Source of the DNA: Bacillota bacterium
GTDB lineage: Bacteria > Bacillota_E > Symbiobacteriia > Symbiobacteriales > Symbiobacteriaceae
Reading direction: 5' to 3'
Assembly: GCA_003242675.1 (NCBI GenBank)
Contig: QGVE01000148.1
Span: forward strand, 1-5,606
DNA length: 5,606 nucleotides
This document shows positions 1-5,443 of this stretch, piece by piece. Positions within the stretch are counted from its first letter, which is position 1, and the number at the start of each line of letters is the position of its first letter. Under the pieces are notes generated by a model. That model made no database searches. It was not told the origin of the DNA and saw only the letters and a program-made list of their open reading frames with translations. The translations under genes and the position numbers were made by a program.

Positions 1-261
1 CGCTGGGGCGGCGTGTGGGACGGCAAGGACATGTATTTCTCGATCAACGGGAACGAGGGCCGCGGGCGGATGGGCGGTGCGGTCGTCGGCTGGGACATCG
101 ATCTCGCAATGGACGGCGACCAGATCACCGGCCGGATCGGCGGCGCAGTGGCCGGCGCCGACCTGTGCCTGACCGCCCGGGACGGGTGGCTCACGGGCCG
201 GATCGGCGGCGCGGTCTTCGGCAAGGACTGCAACCTGTGGGTCGACGGCGTGCCCTACCTG
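1..261 (+). repeat. Four tandem 66-bp units encoding 22-residue repeats
   Basis: Units begin at about 1 (first Gly cut off), 64, 130 and 196, each 66 bp. The conserved positions are G-R-(I/M/W)-G-G at the unit start, then G at repeat position 9, D at position 11 and a hydrophobic residue at position 14. Units 2-4 share GR(M/I)GGAV followed by x-G-x-D. The first visible unit is the most diverged (RWGGVWDGKD). The repeat array probably extends upstream of the window. Confidence 0.8.
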
Positions 262-342
262 GTCGCGGCCGCGCTGGCGGCCATGGTCTACTACCAGATG
301 GAGCTGGACGCCAACCGCTCGTCGGTGTCGGCGGGATCGTAG
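1..342 (+). CDS. Hypothetical Gly-rich repeat protein, 3' end only
   Basis: The reading frame is open from the first base of the window and stops at a TAG (340-342), giving 113 visible residues; the true start lies upstream. A GTG at 13 could serve as a start, but the repeat pattern continues before it, so I treat the gene as 5'-truncated by the window edge. Visible residues 1-87 consist of four consecutive 22-residue repeats with the core GRIGGAVxGxDxxL. They are followed by a hydrophobic stretch (about residues 84-95, VPYLVAAALAAM) and a short polar tail ending DANRSSVSAGS. Regular short Gly/Val/Asp repeats of this kind are compatible with a beta-solenoid or repetitive beta-sheet fold; that is inference. 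The hydrophobic segment is short for a membrane anchor and may instead be the C-terminal cap. I do not recognise a named family. A terminator about 90 nt downstream separates it from the fructose operon, so no functional link is implied. Confidence 0.75.
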   Translation, partial: RWGGVWDGKDMYFSINGNEGRGRMGGAVVGWDIDLAMDGDQITGRIGGAVAGADLCLTARDGWLTGRIGGAVFGKDCNLWVDGVPYLVAAALAAMVYYQMELDANRSSVSAGS

Positions 343-433
343 GGTCGGAGCGAGCAGCCAGCCATGGAGCGCGAGGCTGGCCATCCGTCCGGGTGCCCGG
401 TCTGGCGCCGAGACGAACAGGGGTGTTTTCAAA

Positions 434-474
434 GGCGGCCGTGCACGGGCACCGGCCGCCCTTTCGCGTTTTCT
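434..474 (+). terminator. Intrinsic terminator of the upstream repeat-protein gene
   Basis: GGCGGCC (434-440) pairs with GGCCGCC (454-460). The helix continues inward as GTGC (441-444) with GCAC (449-452) around the loop ACGG, leaving C453 bulged. The hairpin is followed by CTTTCGCGTTTTCT, a T-rich though interrupted tail. An A-rich flank (431-433) precedes the stem. It ends transcription about 90 nt after the TAG of the upstream gene and before the fruR promoter. Confidence 0.75.
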
Positions 475-487
475 CCCGGGTCTGCTG

Positions 488-516
488 TTGACCAGCCGGG
501 GCCAAACGCCTATACT
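488..516 (+). promoter_or_regulatory. Sigma-A/sigma-70 type promoter of the fructose operon
   Basis: A -35 element TTGACC (488-493; consensus TTGACA) is separated by exactly 17 bp from a -10 element TATACT (511-516; consensus TATAAT). Each hexamer differs from consensus at one position. The predicted start of transcription is about 522-525, leaving a leader of roughly 50 nt before fruR. No other strong promoter is evident between the operon genes, so it probably drives all four. Confidence 0.85.
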
Positions 517-521
517 CAGAA

Positions 522-553
522 GTGAGCACAAACGAGCACAATCACGCAATCAC
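522..553 (+). promoter_or_regulatory. Candidate FruR operator: direct repeats at the transcription start
   Basis: Two perfect copies of GAGCACAA lie at 524-531 and 534-541, 10 bp apart, so they fall on the same face of the helix. They are followed by a second pair, CAATCAC, at 539-545 and 547-553. The repeats begin about 7 nt after the -10 element and cover the predicted transcription start, a position where a bound repressor would block initiation. DeoR-family sugar regulators are known to use repeated sites near their own promoters. Assigning these repeats to the adjacent FruR is inference from position. A further GAGCGAAT (568-575) at the fruR start may be a weaker third site. Confidence 0.6.
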
Positions 554-573
554 ACACGACTGGATGTGAGCGA

Positions 574-1338
574 ATGTTCCCCGAGGAGCGAAAGCGGCGC
601 ATCATCGAGCGCGTGCGCAGCGGCGCCTCTGTGACGGTGCAGGACCTCGCCCGGACCTTCGGCGTGTCCGAGTCGACGATCCGCCGCGACCTGCGGGAGT
701 TGGAGCGGGAGGGGCTGCTGGAGCGGACCCATGGCGGCGCCGTGCCGGCCGACCCTACGCTCGCGGAGCCCAGCTATGCCGAGAAGTCAGACCAGAACCG
801 GGCCGAGAAGATGGCGATCGCCCGGGTGGCGGCCGGCATGGTGCACGACGGGGCGTCGATCATCCTGGATGCCGGCACGACCACCCTGGAGATCGCCCGG
901 CTGCTGAAGGACCGCCGCAACCTGACCGTGGTGACCAACGCCTACCCCATCGCGGCGGAGCTGGCGGACGCCCCCGGCGTCGAAGTGATCGTCACCGGCG
1001 GGACGGTCCGGGGACGGACGCTGGCGCTGGTGGGGCCCCTGGCGGAGCAGGCGCTTCAGCAGGTGAACGTCGACATCGCTTTCCTGGGCACCAACGGCAT
1101 CGACATCGAGCGGGGACTGACCACGCCGACCACGGCAGAGGCTTCGGTCAAGCGGCGGATGATCGCGGCCGCCCGCAAGGTGGTGGTGGTCGCGGACAGC
1201 TCCAAGGCGTGGCGCGTCGCGTTTGCCGCGGTCGCGCCGATCAGCAGCATACACATGCTCATCAGCGACCGGGGCCTGGACCCGCGGCTGGCGCAGGAGC
1301 TTCTGGGCCGGGGAGTTCAGGTTCTCACAGCCGAGTAA
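574..1338 (+). CDS. fruR: DeoR-family transcriptional repressor of the fructose operon
   Basis: The 254-residue product has the usual DeoR-family length and order. An N-terminal winged helix-turn-helix lies at about residues 5-57: the opening MFPEERKRRII is typical, VSESTIRRDLRELE (31-44) holds the recognition helix, and HGGAV (53-57) closes the domain. A C-terminal sugar-phosphate sensing domain (about 75-230) contains DAGTTT (99-104), TNGID (173-177), K193 in VKRRM and ADSSK (207-211), all typical of DeoR effector domains. The ATG at 574 matches the family N-terminus, but its ribosome site is weak (a purine-rich GGATGTGAG just upstream), unlike the strong sites of the later genes. Low regulator output would fit this. 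It is the first gene of the operon, with fruK 5 nt downstream. The expected inducer is fructose-1-phosphate, by analogy with other fru operons of this layout; the sequence itself does not prove the ligand. Confidence 0.93.
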   Translation: MFPEERKRRIIERVRSGASVTVQDLARTFGVSESTIRRDLRELEREGLLERTHGGAVPADPTLAEPSYAEKSDQNRAEKMAIARVAAGMVHDGASIILDAGTTTLEIARLLKDRRNLTVVTNAYPIAAELADAPGVEVIVTGGTVRGRTLALVGPLAEQALQQVNVDIAFLGTNGIDIERGLTTPTTAEASVKRRMIAAARKVVVVADSSKAWRVAFAAVAPISSIHMLISDRGLDPRLAQELLGRGVQVLTAE

Positions 1339-1343
1339 AGGGG

Positions 1344-2321
1344 ATGCAGACGATCTTGAAGTGCATCACAACCGTCGCTCTCAACCCGGCGATCGACCGC
1401 ACCCTGGTCGTGCCCGGCTTCACCGCCGGCGCGACCAACCGGGTGGCCTCCTCCCGGATCGATCCCGGCGGCAAGGGGATCAACGTTGCCCGGGCGGCGC
1501 ACGCCCTGGGCGCCCGGGTCCAGGTGCTGGGGTTCCTGGGCGAGGCCAACGCGGACCTGATCCTGCGGAGCCTCACCCACGCAGGCGTGACCCACCAGTT
1601 CCTCATGGTTCCCGGAGAGACCCGGGTCAACCTGAAGATTATCGAGCCGCAGAGCGGGCAGCTGACGGAGCTCAACGAGAGCGGGTTCACCGTGTCCCCG
1701 GAGCGGGTGGAGGCGCTGGTCCGGCTCGTGGAGCAGCGGTTGCCGGAAACGGCAGTCCTGGTTCTGGCCGGCAGCCTGCCCGCCGGTGTGCCCGTCACGC
1801 TTTACCGGGACCTGGTCGCTCTGGCGCGCCAGGCCGGCGTCCCGACGATCCTGGATGCCGACGGCGAGCCCATGCGGGCTGCTCTGGCGGCCCGACCGAC
1901 GCTGATCAAGCCCAACCGCGACGAGACCGAGCGGCTGCTCGGCCGCCGGCTGGACGGCCGGTTGGCCGTGCTGCTCGCTGCCCGGGAGCTCCTGCAGGCG
2001 GGGCCGGAGGTCGTGGTGGTGTCCAACGGCGCCGAGGGGGCGGCACTGGCGACCGCCCGGGAGGCCTGGTGGGCGACGCCGCCCGACATCCGCCCCCGCA
2101 GCACCGTGGGGGCCGGTGACTCGATGGTGGCCGCCTTCGCCGTGGCACTCAGCCAGGGGCTTTCGCTGCCCGAAGCCCTGCGGCTGGCCACCGCCGCCGG
2201 CACCGCCACGGCCGGGCTCGACGGCACACAGGTCTGCACCCACGATGCGGTGCAAGCGGTTCTGCCCCGGGTGCACATCGCGGAGATTCACGATCATGCG
2301 GAAGGAGGTGACGCCCGATGA
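1344..2321 (+). CDS. fruK: 1-phosphofructokinase (PfkB family)
   Basis: The enzyme phosphorylates fructose-1-phosphate with ATP to fructose-1,6-bisphosphate in the cytoplasm, feeding PTS-imported fructose into glycolysis. The 325-residue length is close to the family norm. Family marks are TTVALNPAIDRT near the N-terminus, the sugar-binding PGGKGINVARA (41-51) and the C-terminal PfkB signature STVGAGDSM (253-261), in which D259 is the expected catalytic base. The start is uncertain: ATG 1344 has purines (AAAGGGG) directly abutting it with no spacer, whereas an in-frame TTG at 1356 lies 12 nt from the same site and gives an N-terminus closer to the usual family start. The frame is open further upstream, but that part overlaps fruR. 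The stop overlaps the IIA start by ATGA, implying translational coupling. A related kinase such as tagatose-6-phosphate kinase is possible from the fold, but the fructose PTS context favours FruK. Confidence 0.93.
   Translation: MQTILKCITTVALNPAIDRTLVVPGFTAGATNRVASSRIDPGGKGINVARAAHALGARVQVLGFLGEANADLILRSLTHAGVTHQFLMVPGETRVNLKIIEPQSGQLTELNESGFTVSPERVEALVRLVEQRLPETAVLVLAGSLPAGVPVTLYRDLVALARQAGVPTILDADGEPMRAALAARPTLIKPNRDETERLLGRRLDGRLAVLLAARELLQAGPEVVVVSNGAEGAALATAREAWWATPPDIRPRSTVGAGDSMVAAFAVALSQGLSLPEALRLATAAGTATAGLDGTQVCTHDAVQAVLPRVHIAEIHDHAEGGDAR
2302..2311 (+). promoter_or_regulatory. Full-length Shine-Dalgarno site of the IIA gene
   Basis: AAGGAGGTGA complements the canonical 3' end of 16S rRNA along its whole core and ends 6 nt before the ATG at 2318. 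It lies inside the last codons of fruK. It fixes the IIA start and suggests strong initiation in addition to coupling through the ATGA overlap. Confidence 0.85.
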
Positions 2322-2761
2322 GCATCCGGGAGCTGCTCACGCCGGAGACGATCACGCTCGATCTGAAGGCCCGGAGTCCCGAGGAGGCGATGACGGAGCT
2401 CGGGACCCTGCTGGTGGCGACCGGCGCGGTGGCGGATCTGGAGACCTACCTCGAGGCCGTGAAGGCGCGCGAGGCGCAGGGCACCACGGCCGTTGGGTTC
2501 GGCGTGGCGATCCCCCACGGCAAGAGCCAGGCTGTCCGCCGCGCGGCCGTCGCCTTCGGCCGCAGCCGGAGCACCCTGCAGTGGGAGAGCCTGGACGGCG
2601 AGCCCGTGCAGATGGTGTTCCTGATCGCCGCACCGGACGGCGCTCACGACCTGCACCTGAAGGCCCTGTCGCAGCTGGCCCGGCTGCTCATGCATGAGGA
2701 CGTCCGTGAGAAGCTGCGCAGCGCGGCGAGTCCCGCAGACGTCCTCGCCGCCCTGGAGTGA
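2318..2761 (+). CDS. PTS fructose-type IIA component
   Basis: This soluble 147-residue phosphocarrier takes phosphate from HPr and passes it to the IIB domain encoded by the next gene. The length equals a single PTS EIIA type-2 (fructose/mannitol) domain. H67 in GVAIPHGKS is the expected phosphorylated histidine, within the family motif that begins [12 protein letters not shown] (51-62). The second conserved region [15 protein letters not shown] (110-124) follows. No HPr-like or IIB domain is fused, in contrast to enteric FruB and to the single-chain FruA of many Gram-positives. The start is fixed by an excellent ribosome site and overlaps the fruK stop by 4 nt. The stop TGA is 47 nt before the chosen IIBC start. 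Specificity for fructose rests on the neighbours; mannitol or related IIA proteins share the fold. Confidence 0.93.
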   Translation: MSIRELLTPETITLDLKARSPEEAMTELGTLLVATGAVADLETYLEAVKAREAQGTTAVGFGVAIPHGKSQAVRRAAVAFGRSRSTLQWESLDGEPVQMVFLIAAPDGAHDLHLKALSQLARLLMHEDVREKLRSAASPADVLAALE

Positions 2762-2794
2762 CCCGCAGGCCCTCGGTTTCGCATACCCTTCCAT

Positions 2795-2802
2795 GGGAGG
2801 TG
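2795..2802 (+). promoter_or_regulatory. Ribosome binding site that fixes the IIBC start
   Basis: GGGAGGTG lies 6 nt before ATG 2809. The frame is open back to a GTG at 2758 that overlaps the IIA stop, but that candidate has only a weak site and would add 17 residues before the conserved [12 protein letters not shown] start of IIB. The ATG at 2809 is therefore preferred. Confidence 0.8.
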
Positions 2803-2808
2803 CCTCAC

Positions 2809-4173
2809 ATGGCGAAGAAGCTGGTCGCAGTTACCTCTTGCCCCACCGGGATCGCCCACACCTACATGGCCGCCGAAGCCCTGCAGAAGGCCGCTGCCGA
2901 GCGGCAGGTCAGCATCAAGGTCGAGACCCGGGGTTCCGTCGGGGCCGAGAACGTGCTGACGGAGGCGGACATCCGCGAGGCTGACGCCGTCATCATCGCG
3001 GCGGACACTGCCGTGGACACGACGCGCTTTGCCGGCAAGCCGCTGGTGCAGGTCGGCGTGAGCGAGGCCATCAAGGATGCGGCGGGCCTGATCGACCGGG
3101 CCCTGAAGGCGAAGGTCCCGGACCTGGTGGCCCAGGTGGAGGAGATCAAGCAGGAGCGGAAGGCCCAGGCCACAGGCTGGTACAAGCACCTGATGACCGG
3201 CGTCTCGTACATGATCCCGTTCACCGTGGCCGGCGGCATCCTGATCGCCCTCTCGTTCATGTTCGGGATCGAGGCCGCCGCGACCGAGGGCACGTTCGCC
3301 TACGTGCTCAATATGATCGGCGGACAGGCGGGATTCGGGTTCATGATCCCGATCCTGGCGGGCTTCATCGCCTACTCGATCGCCGACCGCCCCGGCATCG
3401 CCCCCGGCATGGCGGCAGGCTTCCTGGCCAACTCGGTCGGGGCTGGCTTCCTCGGGGCGATCGTGGGCGGCTTCCTGGCCGGCTACCTGGTGTACTACCT
3501 GAACAAGTGGATCCGGCTGCCCCGCACGTTGGAAGGCATGAAGCCGGTGCTGATCCTGCCGCTCCTGGGTGTTGGCATCACGGGTCTCATCATGGTCTAC
3601 GTGCTGAACGAGCCCATGGCGGCGATCATGTCGGGGCTGCAGAACTGGCTGACCGGCCTGAGGGGCGGCTCGGCAGTGGTGCTGGGCTTCATCCTCGGCG
3701 CCATGATGGCCTTCGACATGGGCGGTCCGGTCAACAAGGCCGCTTACACCTTCAGCACCGGCCTCCTGGCCTCCCAGATCTATGAGCCGATGGCCGCCGT
3801 CATGGCCGCCGGCATGACCCCGCCGCTCGGCCTGTTCCTGGCCACGCTCCTGGCGCCGAAGAAGTACACGGCCGAGGAGCGGGAGGCCGGCAAGGCCGCC
3901 GCGGTGCTGGGCATCAGCTTCATCACCGAGGGCGCGATCCCGTTCGCCGCGGCGGACCCGTTCCGGGTGATCCCGTCCATCATGGCCGGTTCGGCGGTCA
4001 CCGGCGCCCTCTCGATGCTGTTCGGCTGCCAGCTCAAGGTGCCCCACGGCGGCATCTGGGTACTGCCGATGGGCAACGTGGTGACGAACCTGGGGATGTA
4101 CGCGGTGGCCATCCTCGTAGGCACTGTCGTCACGGCCCTGCTGGTGAACCTGCTGAAGCCGAATAAGGAGTAG
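2809..4173 (+). CDS. fruA: PTS fructose transporter, IIBC component
   Basis: This inner-membrane permease takes up fructose and phosphorylates it on C1. The 454-residue chain begins with a cytoplasmic IIB domain (about 1-100) opening [23 protein letters not shown]11 is the phosphorylated cysteine. A linker (about 100-123) leads to the multi-spanning IIC domain (about 124-454). Conserved IIC features include hydrophobic segments at roughly 135-153, 179-192, 201-231 and 246-266, [10 protein letters not shown] (191-200), [13 protein letters not shown] (304-316) and [14 protein letters not shown] (371-384), where E374 is in the sugar-site loop typical of fructose IIC. There is one IIB domain only, not the duplicated IIB'-IIB of enteric FruA, and IIA is separate. 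It is the last operon gene, with a strong terminator 23 nt after the stop. EI and HPr must come from elsewhere in the genome. The family assignment is secure; fructose specificity is supported by the co-encoded FruK. Confidence 0.95.
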   Translation: MAKKLVAVTSCPTGIAHTYMAAEALQKAAAERQVSIKVETRGSVGAENVLTEADIREADAVIIAADTAVDTTRFAGKPLVQVGVSEAIKDAAGLIDRALKAKVPDLVAQVEEIKQERKAQATGWYKHLMTGVSYMIPFTVAGGILIALSFMFGIEAAATEGTFAYVLNMIGGQAGFGFMIPILAGFIAYSIADRPGIAPGMAAGFLANSVGAGFLGAIVGGFLAGYLVYYLNKWIRLPRTLEGMKPVLILPLLGVGITGLIMVYVLNEPMAAIMSGLQNWLTGLRGGSAVVLGFILGAMMAFDMGGPVNKAAYTFSTGLLASQIYEPMAAVMAAGMTPPLGLFLATLLAPKKYTAEEREAGKAAAVLGISFITEGAIPFAAADPFRVIPSIMAGSAVTGALSMLFGCQLKVPHGGIWVLPMGNVVTNLGMYAVAILVGTVVTALLVNLLKPNKE

Positions 4174-4196
4174 GGACTTGCCTGAGAGCGTGAGGA

Positions 4197-4232
4197 GGCC
4201 CCCGCCCGGAGGACCGGGCGGGGGCCCTTTCT
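4197..4232 (+). terminator. Intrinsic terminator of the fructose operon
   Basis: A perfect 13-bp GC-only stem pairs 4197-4209 (GGCCCCCGCCCGG) with 4214-4226 around the tetraloop AGGA, followed by CTTTCTT. It begins 23 nt after the fruA stop codon. The T-tract is short, but the stem is very stable. The opposite strand lacks a T-tract here, so it is directed at the operon. Confidence 0.88.
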
Positions 4233-4267
4233 TAGGTCTTCATGTTCCAACCGGCCCGATACGTATG

Positions 4268-4294
4268 GGCGGCTGCCGGGGGCCGGCAGCCGCC
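4268..4294. repeat. Perfect inverted repeat between convergent genes
   Basis: GGCGGCTGCCGG (4268-4279) and CCGGCAGCCGCC (4283-4294) form a perfect 12-bp stem with a 3-nt loop. Neither side carries a T-run, so it is not a canonical terminator. It lies 36 bp beyond the stop of the minus-strand gene and may act as a transcript-end or mRNA-stabilising hairpin for it. Just to the left, ATACGTAT (4259-4266) is an 8-bp palindrome flanked by GCCC and GGGC, making a second small symmetric element. Confidence 0.6.
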
Positions 4295-4330
4295 TACCAT
4301 GCTTTGGAGGGTTGCGCCTGGGGACGACCC

Positions 4331-5050
4331 TCAGTAAATGTACCCTCCCGCGCCCACGGCGATGGTTTCGCCCGACTGGTCCACGCAGATGCCGCCGGCG
4401 TAGCGATCCGTGTGGCAGACGAGCCGTTCCTGGACGTAGCCGGTGAAGGTGTGGAAGCGGACCGTCGCCTCGCCGGGACCGGTGATCTCCACCGTGGGCA
4501 GCAGCTGCTCGGGCGGCTCCCCGGACCAGGTCAGCCGGGCGAACAGTTCGGGGTCCAGTTCGGTCACGATCTCGTGGGTCGACCAGTGGGCCCCGTGCCA
4601 CATGGCTCCCAGTTCCCGCAGCTCCCGGATGAGCAGGGAGCACTGGAGGTAGGAGAGGGGGGAGCCCTCTGGCCCGAGGAACGTCTCGATGTCATCCCAC
4701 ACCCATTCGGGCAGCCCGGCGGCCCTCAGGGTCGGGATGATGCCCTGCCGCCAGGCCAGCTCCAGCTCCGCCGGGGGTGGGGGGAGACGCCGGTCCGCCG
4801 GGACGGCGAAGACGAAGCCGTTGCCGTTGGGGCCTGCCAGGTACTGGTAAGACTCCAGGCGGTACCCGTCCCTGAGCCGGACCAGGGGGAAGAAGCGGAG
4901 CAAATCCGTAAGGTCATAGGGAGCGTTGAACCAGCCGTACAGATCCATGTCAGCCAGCCGGCTCTCGAGCCCGCTGGCATACTTTCGGGCGGCTTTCCAC
5001 GGCTTCATGAAGGACTCCGGTGCGATGATGGTGACGCGGGCCTCATCCAT
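4331..5050 (-). CDS. Hypothetical protein, 239 aa
   Basis: I do not recognise this family. The start (ATG at 5048-5050) is well supported by GAGGAGG 8 nt upstream, and the frame reads cleanly to TGA at 4331-4333. The product shows no signal peptide or membrane helix and looks like a soluble, acidic, Trp-rich protein (eight Trp). Visible features are an aromatic N-terminal region DLYGWFNAPYDLTDLLRFFP (36-55), a proline run RRLPPPPAE (87-95), WVWDDIETFLGP (116-127) and a histidine cluster HGAHWSTHE (152-160). The C-terminal part (about 175-239) alternates beta-like stretches (TVRFHTFTGYVQERLVCHTD) and ends in GGYIY. The His cluster could bind a metal, but that is speculative. It converges on the fructose operon and has its own weak termination signals, so it is probably unrelated to sugar uptake. 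No clear promoter is visible upstream. Confidence 0.82.
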   Translation of the reverse strand: MDEARVTIIAPESFMKPWKAARKYASGLESRLADMDLYGWFNAPYDLTDLLRFFPLVRLRDGYRLESYQYLAGPNGNGFVFAVPADRRLPPPPAELELAWRQGIIPTLRAAGLPEWVWDDIETFLGPEGSPLSYLQCSLLIRELRELGAMWHGAHWSTHEIVTELDPELFARLTWSGEPPEQLLPTVEITGPGEATVRFHTFTGYVQERLVCHTDRYAGGICVDQSGETIAVGAGGYIY

Positions 5051-5058
5051 CCGGGTCG

Positions 5059-5065
5059 CCTCCTC
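5059..5065 (-). promoter_or_regulatory. Ribosome binding site of the minus-strand hypothetical gene
   Basis: On the minus strand this reads GAGGAGG, with 8 nt between it and the ATG at 5050. A second ATG four bases into the gene (at 5046) is out of frame, so this site supports the ATG at 5050. Confidence 0.75.
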
Positions 5066-5122
5066 GGGTGGATTGCCTGACCCTTTCTATGCCCGTTCTG
5101 CGTCTTCCTATCGCTGTCAGGA

Positions 5123-5132
5123 GGTCATGACC
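5123..5132. promoter_or_regulatory. 10-bp palindrome upstream of the minus-strand gene
   Basis: GGTCATGACC is a perfect palindrome about 75 bp upstream of the ATG at 5050. It sits in the 5' region of the minus-strand gene, where a dimeric regulator could bind. An 8-bp palindrome, CTGGCCAG (5134-5141), follows 1 bp later. Operator function is only suggested by symmetry and position; short palindromes are frequent in GC-rich DNA. Confidence 0.25.
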
Positions 5133-5159
5133 GCTGGCCAGACCCCAGCATGAGAAGCA

Positions 5160-5191
5160 AAGCTCCCACCCCGTCCGCGGGGTGGGAGCTT
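5160..5191 (-). terminator. Strong orphan hairpin, possible minus-strand terminator or IS end
   Basis: AAGCTCCCACCCCG (5160-5173) and CGGGGTGGGAGCTT (5178-5191) form a 14-bp perfect stem with the loop TCCG. On the minus strand it is followed by TGCTTCTC, a partial U-tract, so it could terminate a leftward transcript. On the plus strand the tail is CACGGATTGAG, with no U-tract. I see no convincing minus-strand gene to its right within the window. Hairpins of this GGTGGGAGCTTCAC-like type are also found at ends of IS200/IS605-family elements, so a degenerate insertion-element end is an alternative. Confidence 0.5.
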
Positions 5192-5232
5192 CACGGATTG
5201 AGACAAATAAGTCGGATGTACGTCTTCTGTAA

Positions 5233-5242
5233 AGAGGAGGTG
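5233..5242 (+). promoter_or_regulatory. Strong Shine-Dalgarno site of the small ORF
   Basis: AGAGGAGGTG lies 6 nt before ATG 5249. It is nearly identical in quality to the sites of the operon genes and is the main reason for accepting the small ORF. Confidence 0.7.
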
Positions 5243-5248
5243 CCATAC

Positions 5249-5443
5249 ATGAACGTTTCCCAAAGCCCAGATGTCTCGGTACCCCGGCCTTTGGCGCTGC
5301 GCCAGGATCCGGCGGACGTCACCCACCAGGCTGGGATTACGGTTGGCGTGCTTTGGCTTCTCGCGGCGATCACGCTGGTCCGATATGGTAGCACCTGGGC
5401 GAGCAGTAGCAAGACAAAGGTCGTGTCCCGTCAACTGGTGTAA
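5249..5443 (+). CDS. Small single-helix membrane protein, 64 aa, unknown
   Basis: The ORF starts at an ATG with an excellent ribosome site and ends at TAA (5441-5443). The N-terminal half is polar (MNVSQSPDVSVPRPLALRQDPADVTHQ). A hydrophobic stretch at about residues 28-45 (AGITVGVLWLLAAITLVR) is long enough for one membrane helix, and the tail is polar and basic (SSSKTKVVSRQLV). The frame is open back to 5150, but the upstream part crosses the hairpin and has no ribosome site, so 5249 is chosen. I do not recognise a family. It could be a small membrane peptide, a holin-like or toxin-like protein, or a relic of a longer gene. Overlapping minus-strand frames over the same bases lack a ribosome site. 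Confidence rests on the translation signal and the helix, not on homology. Confidence 0.5.
   Translation: MNVSQSPDVSVPRPLALRQDPADVTHQAGITVGVLWLLAAITLVRYGSTWASSSKTKVVSRQLV

Noticed and set aside
357..381. Small inverted repeat GCCAGCC / GGCTGGC after the repeat-protein gene
   Set aside because: It has only a 7-bp stem, an 11-nt loop and no T-tract. The nearby hairpin at 434-460 is a much better terminator, and such short palindromes are expected by chance in GC-rich DNA.
15..491. 158-aa plus-strand frame overlapping the repeat protein
   Set aside because: It is Arg/Gly-rich, reads through the terminator, and lies in a different frame from the periodic 22-residue repeats, which are the convincing coding signal.
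1209..1343. Upstream extension of the fruK frame by 45 residues
   Set aside because: It lies inside the conserved end of fruR, encodes a low-complexity Gly/Pro/His stretch, and is absent from the known N-terminus of 1-phosphofructokinases.
1317..2297. 326-aa minus-strand open frame opposite fruK
   Set aside because: The plus-strand frame has clear PfkB motifs. The minus frame has a biased composition and no recognisable domain.
2758..2808. GTG start for IIBC overlapping the IIA stop
   Set aside because: The overlap is attractive for coupling, but there is no good ribosome site, and the 17 added residues precede the normal IIB start, whereas ATG 2809 has GGGAGGTG at ideal spacing.
2644..4047. 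Long 467-aa minus-strand open frame opposite IIA/IIBC
   Set aside because: It is the antisense shadow of the strongly conserved PTS genes. The translation is a low-complexity His/Arg/Gly/Asp mix with no ribosome site, as expected opposite GC-rich genes.
4178..5080. 300-aa plus-strand open frame opposite the hypothetical gene
   Set aside because: It runs through the operon terminator and the second hairpin and has a Gly/Pro/Arg/Gln-rich shadow composition. The minus-strand frame has the good ribosome site and balanced amino-acid usage.
5117..5434. 105-aa minus-strand frame opposite the small membrane ORF
   Set aside because: There is no ribosome site at its start, it runs through the orphan hairpin, and it competes with a plus-strand ORF that has a strong translation signal.
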